DNA from: Paraburkholderia sp. LEh10
Lineage (GTDB): Bacteria; Pseudomonadota; Gammaproteobacteria; Burkholderiales; Burkholderiaceae
DNA length: 44,268 nucleotides
NCBI RefSeq assembly: GCF_017814945.1
Contig: NZ_JAGIPX010000065.1
Span: 1-44,268 of the forward strand
Reading direction: 5' to 3'
This document shows positions 16,944-24,877 of this stretch, piece by piece. Within the stretch, counting starts at the first letter, position 1; each line of letters begins with the position of its first letter. The notes under the pieces were generated by a model. The model worked only from the letters and a program-made list of their open reading frames with translations, was not told where the DNA came from and searched no databases. The position numbers and the translations under genes were made by a program.

Positions 16944-19342
16944 GCGGCCAACCTTTGTGCGACTTCCTGATTGATTTCGACGGGATCGTCCCCGTCCGTG
17001 AGCGGCTCGTCCCAATGGTCGAGCGACGCCTCGTTCACCTGTTCGATCGCGCCGTCGAGCATCAGTTCGAGACGCGACGCGGCGGCGGCGAGCTCAGCGC
17101 GCGCCCACGACGCACGCGTCATGAGCAGGCGCAGGAACGACGAATGGGCGTCGTCGAGGCCGAGCAGCGAAGCCTGTGTCGCTTCGGACGGTTGCCGGAC
17201 GTCGGGCGCGGGCGGCGCGGGCTCAGCGTGCGCGGCGGCTGGTTGTGGCGCAAGCATCTGCTGTTCCTCGCCTGCAGCCGGCGCCAGCGCATCCGGGTCC
17301 GCCTGCTGTGCCAGCGCATGGCCGGACGCTGTCTTGAGCGTGCCATGCGCTTCCTCGACGAACACGTCCGCGAGCATCGCCGACACGCGCGCCGTTTCCT
17401 CCTTGAGTGCGGCGATGCGCGTCGCGTCGAGCACGAACTCGTGCTTCGGCATGGCGGGCTGCGGCGCGCTCGCGTGCTGGTTCGCTGCCGGCCGCGCGGC
17501 CGGCCTGGCCGCCGTCTTAGCGGCCGTATTCGCAGCCGTATTAGCGGCCGTATTAGCGGCCGTCGTGAGGCTCGCCGCCGACCCGGGCGCACCGATCGCG
17601 TGCTGATGCAGATCGCTGTAGAGACGCTGCCAATCGATGCCGAGCATCCGATACACCTTTTCCAGCAGCCGCACTTCGTTGCGCGACACGACGCCGTCCG
17701 CGTTCGCCGTATGCACGAGGAACGAGGCGATCGTCGCCTTCACGTCCGGCGACAGCGGCGCGAGCTTCTTCTTCAACCCGGCGCTCGCCGTCGGTTGGGC
17801 GAGTTGTGCGAGATTACGCGCTTTCAGCCGCGCGCGCTGTTGCGCCGACAAGTGCGGCCATTGGTCGATCTGCCATTCGATCACGGCCGTCTCGCGCTGC
17901 GTCGCATCGCCGTCCGCGCGCGCGACGGTCGCGGCGAGATCGACGATGATCGTCGCGACCTCGTATGCGTCGTCGATGGGCAGCGCCGTCGCGCCCGGCT
18001 CGATCGCGAAAAGCGCGACGGCATCCGTCGGCTTCGGCGTGCGTGCGCCGAGACGCACGTCGGGCTCGACGGCGATGCCCGCTTCGGCCAGCGCCGTCGT
18101 GAAGATCACGGCCTTGTCGCGCGTCATCTTGCCGCCCGAACGGAAGCGCGCGAGCACGGCGCCGAACGTGCTGACGGCCGTGTCCTGCGCGACTTCCGCG
18201 GCGAGCGCGTTGATTGCGTCGTGGGTCGCTTGCGGCCACATGTTCGCGGGCAGCATCAGCGTCGCTTCGAGCGTGCCTTGCGCTTGCGGATAGCGGCCGA
18301 GATAGCGGCTGTAGGCATCGAGCGCGGCGGCGCTTTCGTGCATCAGCAGCTGCAGCTTGTTGCGCGTGCCGTTGACGGCCGCGATGTCGGGCAGGCCGAT
18401 GAGAAAACCCGGCACGGGCACGCTCTTCAACGCGCGAAACGACGGCTGCGGCGATGCATCCAGTTTCGTGCGGTTGGCGGGCAAAATCATGCCGTCGCCA
18501 AAGCGCTCGCGATACTGCCGCGTGAACACGCGGTCGAACTCTTCAGGGCAACGCGTGACGGCCGTGCGGCGCACCATCATCGGATCGAGCTTGACCCACG
18601 CAAGCGCCCAGTCCGCCGGCAGCGGATGCTGGTCGAGCGCCGCCTGACCGAACGCGACGCGCACGTTCAGCGGCACCTGATAACCCGTCGCGAGGCCGTC
18701 GGGCGCGGGCTGCAAATACATCCGCGTGTGCCGCGACGCCATCAGCGCGAGCGAGTCGATCAGGCCGCGCACATGCTTTTGCCATGCGTAGTTCGCATCG
18801 AGATTGAGCAGGCGCCGCAACTCTTTCGCGATTGCGTTGAATTCGTCGCCGCCGACCTTGCCGGCCGCGCCATCGACGAGCACGCGCCGCTCCAATCCGT
18901 ACAGGTAGAAAAACAGATAGCCGGTGTTGATGTCCGACTTCTTCCGATCCGACGCGAGCCATTCGAGGTAAGTGCAGCGCTGCTCCGGCGTGAGCCCGCC
19001 GTAGCTCAGGCCGATGCCGCCGAGCCCCGCCGCCCGGTCCGCACCGCCGCTGGCGACATCGAAACGCATGTCGATCACGCAGGCATCGATCGAATCGGCA
19101 TGCGAGCGCTGCACGTCGCCCGTGTAGAAGAAGCCTCCCGCGATTTCGATGCCGTGGATGTCCACAGCCTCGCCGGGCACGACCCAGCGCGCCGGCGAGC
19201 GCGCGGCCGGCCGTGAGGACGACTGCATATCGGGCCGCGCGCCGCCGGGCGCGGAGCCGATGCGGTAAGCGTCGGCCGTCGCGCCGGATAGGTTCATCGA
19301 TACCAACGGCTCATCTTCATAAGAGCCGGGAGAACTTGTCAT
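16940..19342 (-). CDS. sngA: TerB-N/TerB/TerB-C domain protein, Shango component A
   Basis: This codes 800 residues from the ATG at 19342 (GAGGAG 12 bases before it). A frame reaching 19480 adds an unlikely basic tail. Residues about 52-260 form TerB-N (WVVPGEAVDIHGIEIAGGFFYTG, then LTPEQRCTYLEWLASDR and FFYLYGLERRVL). A TerB-like helical region follows at about 420-620 (ADGDATQRETAVIEWQID and ANADGVVSRNEVRLLEKVYRML). An Ala/Thr-rich linker with a 12-bp DNA repeat precedes TerB-C (LGLDDAHSSFLRLLMTRASWARAEL to DGAIEQVNEASLDHW). TerB domains bind metal or nucleic-acid-linked partners in Ter stress systems. It leads the operon. Confidence 0.85.
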   Translation of the reverse strand: MTSSPGSYEDEPLVSMNLSGATADAYRIGSAPGGARPDMQSSSRPAARSPARWVVPGEAVDIHGIEIAGGFFYTGDVQRSHADSIDACVIDMRFDVASGGADRAAGLGGIGLSYGGLTPEQRCTYLEWLASDRKKSDINTGYLFFYLYGLERRVLVDGAAGKVGGDEFNAIAKELRRLLNLDANYAWQKHVRGLIDSLALMASRHTRMYLQPAPDGLATGYQVPLNVRVAFGQAALDQHPLPADWALAWVKLDPMMVRRTAVTRCPEEFDRVFTRQYRERFGDGMILPANRTKLDASPQPSFRALKSVPVPGFLIGLPDIAAVNGTRNKLQLLMHESAAALDAYSRYLGRYPQAQGTLEATLMLPANMWPQATHDAINALAAEVAQDTAVSTFGAVLARFRSGGKMTRDKAVIFTTALAEAGIAVEPDVRLGARTPKPTDAVALFAIEPGATALPIDDAYEVATIIVDLAATVARADGDATQRETAVIEWQIDQWPHLSAQQRARLKARNLAQLAQPTASAGLKKKLAPLSPDVKATIASFLVHTANADGVVSRNEVRLLEKVYRMLGIDWQRLYSDLHQHAIGAPGSAASLTTAANTAANTAANTAAKTAARPAARPAANQHASAPQPAMPKHEFVLDATRIAALKEETARVSAMLADVFVEEAHGTLKTASGHALAQQADPDALAPAAGEEQQMLAPQPAAAHAEPAPPAPDVRQPSEATQASLLGLDDAHSSFLRLLMTRASWARAELAAAASRLELMLDGAIEQVNEASLDHWDEPLTDGDDPVEINQEVAQRLAA
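17511..17558. repeat. 12-bp in-frame repeat in the TerB-protein linker
   Basis: Four units of the type GCCGTATTAGCG lie head to tail. On the minus strand they code Ala-Asn-Thr-Ala repeats in the linker before TerB-C. Copy number changes would alter linker length without shifting frame. Confidence 0.8.
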
Positions 19343-19982
19343 GAAATAGCCTGGCTCCTCACGAGCCTTGGGAGATCCGGATGAAAACAGCGACGCAAAC
19401 GCGGAACCTGGCCGGCGGCGAAGACAGGCGCTGGGACGGCTCGTACAACTCAAGCGGCTCGTCGACACGATGCGCACCACGCAACATGTCTTTCAATGCA
19501 AGCTTGAATGGGAACCCACGATAGCCAGCCCAGAGCGCACACATGCGCCGGAATGGCCAGCGTCGGAGCGACGGAGGGAACGACACGCGCACGCCCATCC
19601 GACGCAAGGACCGCAAAACCGGGCATCCCGCCGAAATCGACGGCTGCGCCCCTCCCGACACTGCTTCGCCCGCGGCTCATTGTTCTTTCGTCTTCATCGC
19701 CGGGAATCCGTTGCCCGGCGCGGTCGCGACCTTTGATTATATGATTTTTTTCAAGATCGCTCCGGCGGCGCTCAAACGGCTGTTCGCGCGCCATCAGGCG
19801 GATGTCCGAAGCACAATACCACCCGCTGGATTACAAATGCCTTGGTGCGCGAGCAAACAATCTGACCCCAACCAGATCGCATATTTTGCAAGCTTAATTT
19901 ACGAACTGGAGTTACACTCAACGACATACTTTCACGCAAGATGACACACGCAGGCGCCCGCCTCCTTTCGCGTCCTCGCGCT
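19343..19982. other. Intergenic region between the Shango operon and the exporter gene
   Basis: No convincing gene is present in these 640 bases. On the minus strand a perfect TATAAT lies at 19736-19741 beside the 10-bp palindrome GGTCGCGACC (19722-19731); a recognisable -35 is missing. It is a candidate promoter/operator for the Shango operon about 390 bases upstream of the start. A second AT-rich patch lies at about 19875-19935. Both are weak calls. Confidence 0.35.
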
Positions 19983-21098
19983 TCATGCGTCGTACTTTTC
20001 CCACCGTCTCTCAGGTTCTGGACGGCCCTCGGAATGCCAGAACCTATTCACGCCAGCGGAAGCTGGCGTCTTTTTGTGCGAAGAAAGAAACGACACGTTC
20101 TGTCCAGCACCCGCATTCGCACCCGCACTAACCGCCGCCCCTTGCGCTGCTTGCGCGCCCTGCGCACCTTGCGCGGCTTGCGCACCTTGCGCCGCCCCCG
20201 GCACGACGGTCGCGAGCGGACGACGCCGCACCGTCGCATAAGTCGCGAGGGCCAACCCGCACCAGATCAGACCATAGCCAGTCAGGTCGATCGTGGTCAG
20301 CCGTTCGTGGAAGACGGTGAGCGCGAGGATGAAAGTGACAGTCGGCGTCACGTATTGCATGACGGCCGATTCCGTCAGCGAGACGAGCGGCATTGCATAC
20401 GCGTAAAGCGCGAGCGGCACGACGGTCAGGGGCCCTGCGAGCATCATCAGCACGGCCGCGCCGGCGCCGAACGACGTGAACGCGAGCGTGTGACTGGACG
20501 ACAGGAAGGCGAAGTAGCCAAGCGCGAACGGCATCATCACGACCGTCTCGCGCCAGGTGCTGACGATTGCGTTCTTCGTCGGCCACACCTTGCGCGCGAG
20601 GCCGAGCAGCGAGAACGTGACCGTCAACAGCACGGCGAACCCAGGCACGCCGCCATGCGCATAGCATTGGACGAAAGTGCCGGCCAGTCCAAGCGCTAAC
20701 GCGGCAGCTTTGAGACCATTAAGCCGCTCGTTAAGAAAAACGATGCCGAGCGCAGCGGAGAGCAGCGGATTCAGGAAATATCCAAGACTCGCTTGCAGTG
20801 CATTGCCCGTGACCGACGCGAGGATATAGACGACCCAGTTCGCCGACAACAGCAACGCGGGCAACAGCGCGAGCGCGAACGAGCGCCAGTCGCCCATTTG
20901 CCGCCGCAACGCGGGGTTGAGCGCGATCACCAACGACAGCACCGCGAACGACCAGAACACGCGATGCGCGAGCATCTCCGGCGGGCTCACTTCTTTCAGA
21001 CGCCAGTAGTACAGCGGCATCAGGCCCCACCAGCACAGCGCCACGAGCAGCGCGGCGTATCCGGCGCCCTCTTTCTGCTTCTGATTGTTTGCGTTCAT
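19983..21098 (-). CDS. EamA-family (RarD-type) transporter, likely exporter of the peptide cluster
   Basis: This codes 371 residues with ten predicted membrane spans. RarD marks are LVALCWWGLMPLYYWRLKEVSPPEMLAHRVFWS at the start, NWVVYILASVTGNALQASLGYFLNPL, and FGAGAAVLMMLAGPLTVVPLALYAYA. RarD proteins are usually about 300 residues. Here about 70 extra residues follow: an AQGAQ-type low-complexity run, then a basic tail that reads through two hairpins. The start at 21098 overlaps the aminotransferase stop as ATGA, so the transporter is translated with the cluster. Export of the product is inferred from position; the family also includes metabolite exporters of unknown substrate. Confidence 0.85.
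   Translation of the reverse strand: MNANNQKQKEGAGYAALLVALCWWGLMPLYYWRLKEVSPPEMLAHRVFWSFAVLSLVIALNPALRRQMGDWRSFALALLPALLLSANWVVYILASVTGNALQASLGYFLNPLLSAALGIVFLNERLNGLKAAALALGLAGTFVQCYAHGGVPGFAVLLTVTFSLLGLARKVWPTKNAIVSTWRETVVMMPFALGYFAFLSSSHTLAFTSFGAGAAVLMMLAGPLTVVPLALYAYAMPLVSLTESAVMQYVTPTVTFILALTVFHERLTTIDLTGYGLIWCGLALATYATVRRRPLATVVPGAAQGAQAAQGAQGAQAAQGAAVSAGANAGAGQNVSFLSSHKKTPASAGVNRFWHSEGRPEPERRWEKYDA
20013..20045. repeat. Inverted repeat inside the transporter 3' end
   Basis: A perfect 9-bp inverted repeat AGGTTCTGG / CCAGAACCT has a 15-base loop. It lies in the coding region of the transporter C-terminal extension. The left arm is part of TCTCTCAGGTTCTG (20007-20020), a 14-mer that occurs again at 26584-26597 in the minisatellite on the other side of the cluster. 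Confidence 0.6.
20051..20075 (+). terminator. Terminator-like hairpin inside the transporter C-terminal extension
   Basis: The plus strand reads CGCCAGC, loop GGAA, GCTGGCG, then TCTTTTT. This is a good intrinsic terminator for plus-strand transcription. It lies within the extra C-terminal codons of the minus-strand transporter gene. No plus-strand gene precedes it, so it may be a leftover from an earlier arrangement, or it may limit antisense transcription into the cluster. Confidence 0.6.
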
Positions 21099-22375
21099 TC
21101 CTGTAGCGCCTCGTCGAGTCCGTCGATCAGAACTTCCACTTCGTTCATGCCAAAAATCAGCGGCGGCGACAGGCGCAGCGAATCCGGCGAAGCGGAATTC
21201 GGCATCGCCAGCACGCCGCAGTCGATCAGGTCCAGCCACACATCCGTCATGCTTATGTCGAGTTGCGGGTCGAGCGCGACACTCAGCGCGAGGCCTTGGC
21301 CGTGCAGCGTCAGGCGCGAGCCGAAACGCTCGCCGATGCGCTCGCCGATCAGCGCGCCCATCGCCGCCGCGTTCTCGACGAGTCGCCCGTGTTCGACGAG
21401 ATCGAGCACGATCAGTCCGCAGTGGATCGCGAGCCGGTTGCCGCCGAACGTCGAGCCCTGCACCTTCGCCTTGCCCGGCGCGCCGAACACGGCGTCGAAG
21501 TCACCGTCGTTCATCAGCACGGCCGACAGCGGCACGAGCCCGCCCGTCAGTCCCTTCGACACGACGATCATGTCGGGTGCCGCTGTCGCCACGCCGTTGG
21601 TGCCGATCGCATCGATGCCGAACCAGGTGCCCGTGCGCCCCAGTCCGCAATACACCTCGTCGGCGATCAGCTTCGTGCCCGTCGCGCGGCATAGCGCGGC
21701 GAGCCGCGCCGAGGTGTCCGCCGTCCAGTGCTGCGCCGACGACGAGCCCGCGACGGGCTCGAACACGACGGCCGCGACCTTGCGGCTCGACAGCACGTCT
21801 TCGAGCGCGGCGAAGTTGGCGGCGTCGACGTGATGCACGTTGCCCGGTTTCCACGGAAGCGCTTCTGTCCAGAACGGATTGCCCGTGACGAACGACGAAA
21901 ACATCGACAGACCATGAAACGACCCGCGAAACGAAACGACATCGCTGCGCTGCGTGCTCGTCATCGCGAACTTCACCGCGCTTTCGACGGCCTCCGCACC
22001 CGTGGTCGCGAAAAACACCTTCTGATAGCGACGGCTGGACAGCGCGAGCAGCTTTTCCGCGAGCGCCCGTTGAGCGTCGGCGCATTCGAACGGAAAGACG
22101 TTCAGCGACGTGCGCTGCAGCGCTTCGCCGAAGCGCGCGAGCAACGCCGGATGCGCATGGCCCAGATTCGCCGTGCCGAATCCCGCGAGGCAGTCGAGCA
22201 GCGCGCGGCCGTCCGCCGTTTCGATATAGCAGCCGTCGCCGCGCGCGCCCGTCATGTCGAGGCCCGCCTGGTCGAGAAACGACGCCCAATATGGATTGAC
22301 GGGATCGAAGCGCGTGCGCTGCCCGGCTCCGTGCCCGGACTCGCGATCAGACTTCAAGCGACCTCCTGCCGTCAT
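21095..22375 (-). CDS. Class III PLP-dependent aminotransferase
   Basis: This codes 426 residues from the ATG at 22375. A TTG at 22357 with a better ribosome site (AGGAGGT at 22361-22367) would give 420. The enzyme is a fold-type I transaminase: GFGTANLGHAHPALLARF, VFFATTGAEAVESAVKFA, LIADEVYCGLGRTG with the PLP-pyridine Asp, and the PLP-binding Lys in VVSKGLTGGLVPLS. Class III members act on terminal amines, aldehydes or keto acids. The gene overlaps both neighbours, so it belongs to the oxidase operon. I infer that it aminates an aldehyde or ketone made by the oxidases, or supplies an amino donor. Confidence 0.88.
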   Translation of the reverse strand: MTAGGRLKSDRESGHGAGQRTRFDPVNPYWASFLDQAGLDMTGARGDGCYIETADGRALLDCLAGFGTANLGHAHPALLARFGEALQRTSLNVFPFECADAQRALAEKLLALSSRRYQKVFFATTGAEAVESAVKFAMTSTQRSDVVSFRGSFHGLSMFSSFVTGNPFWTEALPWKPGNVHHVDAANFAALEDVLSSRKVAAVVFEPVAGSSSAQHWTADTSARLAALCRATGTKLIADEVYCGLGRTGTWFGIDAIGTNGVATAAPDMIVVSKGLTGGLVPLSAVLMNDGDFDAVFGAPGKAKVQGSTFGGNRLAIHCGLIVLDLVEHGRLVENAAAMGALIGERIGERFGSRLTLHGQGLALSVALDPQLDISMTDVWLDLIDCGVLAMPNSASPDSLRLSPPLIFGMNEVEVLIDGLDEALQE

Positions 22376-23873
22376 GCAGCCCATGAAACTGGAGCTGCTT
22401 CTGGTCGCCATAAAAGAACGCGACCGATTCCAGTTGCCGCATGTTGACTTCGAGCATGAACAGCGCCGCTTCGAGGCTGTAGCGCTGCTCCGCCGCCGTG
22501 ACGTGCGCAACGTCGGCGAGAAACAGTCGCGAGAGGCTCGGATGATTCAGCTCGTCGTTCGTCTCGCCGTGCTTCGCGACGATGTCGCCCGCTTGCAGCG
22601 CGTTTTCGACCAGCGCGGCGATGTGCGCATGAACGGGACTGTGTTGGTCGCGCAATCCTTCCGTCACCATGATCGATGCGAAAAACGCCGTGGGCATGCG
22701 ATGCGCGAGCACCGTGTAGGCGTCGATGTACAGCGCCGTCAGCGGCAGCGGGACGCAAGCGCGCACGTCCGCTTCGTTCATGCCGAGCGCGACGCAAGTG
22801 GCCAGCTCGAACGCTTCGTGGCCGTACTCTTCCTGAAAGTACTGGAAGAGCCGCGCGCGCAGATTGCGGTTCAGACGGCGCGACAGCAGCGGCCCAAGAA
22901 TCTCGACGAAGCGGCCGGTGACGTGATACTGCTCGATGTAGAGCCCTTTCACGAGCGGCGTGATCTCGTTGCTCGCCAGCGCCGCCGAAGCATACGCATT
23001 GCTGCCGAGTTGATCGAGCGCCTTGACCAGCAGGCGCTCTGCGCGCGCGGCAAGCGTGAGGCCGCTGCATGCTTGAGTGATGCGTCCCGTGTTCGCCGAC
23101 GTCATTCGCCTGCCGACGCGCAACGGCGCAATCTCGACGAAATGCGCGAACGAGACCAGGTACGTTTCGAGGTCGACGGGATCGAGCGAGGCGACGCTGC
23201 GAAAATTCTCGGGCACCGCGTCTTTATGGCCGCGCGATCTGGCCGCGGCCGTCACGGGGAACCAGCAGACATGCCGGAACACTTCGCCCAGCAATCGCTG
23301 CCACGCGATCACGAGTTGGGGCGCGTTCTGGCGCGCGTACGCGAGCTGAAAATAGATGGCCTGCAACGCGAAGTTGCCGGCGAAGTTGCCGGCGAAGTTG
23401 CCGTCGGCCTCGTCCGCAAACGGAAACGCGCCAGGCGCTGCGTCGCGCTCGTCATCTGTGAGCATCTGATGAACGGCGGCGAGCGTGTCCTTGTACATCG
23501 CGAAGCGCCGCTCGACCACGTCGGCAAGCCGCTGCCCGACTTGCGCGCACAACGCGATCGCGCGCTCCGCAGCCGATGTGACGCTGTCGATGCCGGAGTC
23601 GGTCTCCTCGATCAGCGACAGCGCATCGAGTTGCACCGTCAGCGCGCGAACCCACGCGGGGCACGCGCCGTCGCCCAGCTTCGTCCAGATCTCCGACGAT
23701 GGCCGCATCAGTTGCGCGACGACCTCGGCAACCTCGTCGCGCGCCACGCCTTCGAACGAGAGATCGACGGCGTCGTCGCCGACGCCGATCGTCAATACGT
23801 CGTCGCCGCCCGGCGCGATCTCGCATGGCACCAGCGCGGGCCGTCTGTAGCGATCGATATCCCAGCGTTCCAT
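22347..23873 (-). CDS. HDO-type diiron oxidase 3 with PqqD-like N-domain and extra helical insert
   Basis: This codes 508 residues from the ATG at 23873, 8 bases after oxidase gene 2. Residues about 15-90 read as a PqqD/RRE-like winged fold (VLTIGVGDDAVDLSF..., then helices ending LDALSLIEE). Residues 90-260 are an unassigned helical insert containing NFAGNFAGNF. The HDO domain follows with ligand motifs E314-x-x-H317 (YIEQYH), E349-x-x-H352 (EEYGHE) and D440-x-x-x-H444 (NDELNH). The family segment CVPLPLTAL is shared with oxidases 1 and 2. HDO enzymes bind two irons and use oxygen for oxidative decarboxylation, N-oxygenation or C-C cleavage. The frame extends to 24584, but that part lies in oxidase gene 2. 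Confidence 0.75.
   Translation of the reverse strand: MERWDIDRYRRPALVPCEIAPGGDDVLTIGVGDDAVDLSFEGVARDEVAEVVAQLMRPSSEIWTKLGDGACPAWVRALTVQLDALSLIEETDSGIDSVTSAAERAIALCAQVGQRLADVVERRFAMYKDTLAAVHQMLTDDERDAAPGAFPFADEADGNFAGNFAGNFALQAIYFQLAYARQNAPQLVIAWQRLLGEVFRHVCWFPVTAAARSRGHKDAVPENFRSVASLDPVDLETYLVSFAHFVEIAPLRVGRRMTSANTGRITQACSGLTLAARAERLLVKALDQLGSNAYASAALASNEITPLVKGLYIEQYHVTGRFVEILGPLLSRRLNRNLRARLFQYFQEEYGHEAFELATCVALGMNEADVRACVPLPLTALYIDAYTVLAHRMPTAFFASIMVTEGLRDQHSPVHAHIAALVENALQAGDIVAKHGETNDELNHPSLSRLFLADVAHVTAAEQRYSLEAALFMLEVNMRQLESVAFFYGDQKQLQFHGLHDGRRSLEV
23369..23404. repeat. 12-bp in-frame repeat in oxidase gene 3
   Basis: Three head-to-tail copies of CGAAGTTGCCGG (the last copy ends in T) code the GNFA repeats of the helical insert. 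The repeat keeps frame. Confidence 0.85.
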
Positions 23874-23881
23874 GACGGCTC

Positions 23882-24877
23882 TCAGGCGAAGATACGCGGC
23901 TTGACGACCGTCTGCCCGCCGTAGTAATCGAGAATCTGGTTCTCTTGCAGCACCATTGTTTCGATCGCGAGCATCACGTGCTTCTTGACGGTCATCTGTT
24001 CTTCGGGCGAGATGGCCTCGATTTCGGAGAGCAGGCTGAGCGAAATGTCTTCGTGATCGAACTCGTCGTTGATCGCCGCGTGACGGGCGATCGGACGCCA
24101 GAAGCCTTCCGGGATGCCCGTCTCGCGGCAATAGTTCGCCAGTTCGATATGAAAGCTCACGCTCGGCTGCTCGAACAGGAACAACAGCGACTTGAAGCTC
24201 AACGGATGCTGACGCGCATATACGCCCAACGACGCGCACAGCGCAAACGTGGCGGGCAGCGGCACCAGATAGTCGAGATTGTCGGTGCGGATCGAGACGG
24301 CGTGCAGCGATTGCCGCAGCATGTCGTCGTGATTCAGTTCGGAGGCGAGAAAGCCCTGCAGCAGCTTCTGCACCTTGACGGGTTCGGCATGCGCGAGCGC
24401 GGGCGCGATCAGGCCGGGCGCTTCGCGCACAATGTAAAAGTACTCGAGCGCATAGCCGGTCAGCGCGCTCTTCGGCAATGTGCGATCGCAGAGCCCCTGA
24501 TAGAGCCGCGACTGCGAATTTGCTTCGATTGTTTCGGCAGCGAATTTTCTGAGCCGGTGATAGAACTCTTCGCCCGACAGACATCCTGCGGGTGCGGGAA
24601 ACGCGCTCTCGGTCAGCAGGCCGAGCCGGTCGAATTCCTCGATGAGTCCGTCGATCTCGGGCGCAAGCTCCGCATGGCGGCGCTTGAGTTCAGAAACCGG
24701 CGTGTTGCCGCGCTTGAGCGAATCGACGAACGACATCAGCTCGCCGCGCTTGTCGGCGACGACGGAGCATGACTGCTCGCGATAGTCGATGGTCAGGCCA
24801 TTGTCTTCCTGAACCAGTTGCACGCCGGGACGAAAACGCGGCGCGGCGAAAAGATCGGCTGCGGTGGTGGCCTGCAT
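23882..24877 (-). CDS. HDO-type oxidase 2 with PqqD-like N-domain; one iron ligand changed
   Basis: This codes 331 residues from the ATG at 24877, which overlaps the stop of oxidase gene 1 by one base. Residues 15-90 look like a RiPP recognition element: RPGVQLVQEDNGLTIDY, a helix, then ELKRRHAELAPEIDGLIEEF and a closing RLGLLTE. The HDO domain has E145 (LEYFY), E180/H183 (SELNHDD) and D271-x-x-x-H275 (NDEFDHED). In the first motif the His expected three residues after E145 is Tyr148. The segment LVPLPATFAL matches the other two oxidases. The protein may be a partner subunit or use an altered site. The frame extends to 25543 inside oxidase gene 1. Confidence 0.75.
   Translation of the reverse strand: MQATTAADLFAAPRFRPGVQLVQEDNGLTIDYREQSCSVVADKRGELMSFVDSLKRGNTPVSELKRRHAELAPEIDGLIEEFDRLGLLTESAFPAPAGCLSGEEFYHRLRKFAAETIEANSQSRLYQGLCDRTLPKSALTGYALEYFYIVREAPGLIAPALAHAEPVKVQKLLQGFLASELNHDDMLRQSLHAVSIRTDNLDYLVPLPATFALCASLGVYARQHPLSFKSLLFLFEQPSVSFHIELANYCRETGIPEGFWRPIARHAAINDEFDHEDISLSLLSEIEAISPEEQMTVKKHVMLAIETMVLQENQILDYYGGQTVVKPRIFA

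Noticed and set aside
16937..19216. A 759-codon plus-strand open frame opposite the TerB-domain gene
   Set aside because: Same mirror effect; the minus strand has clear TerB-N and TerB-C patterns.
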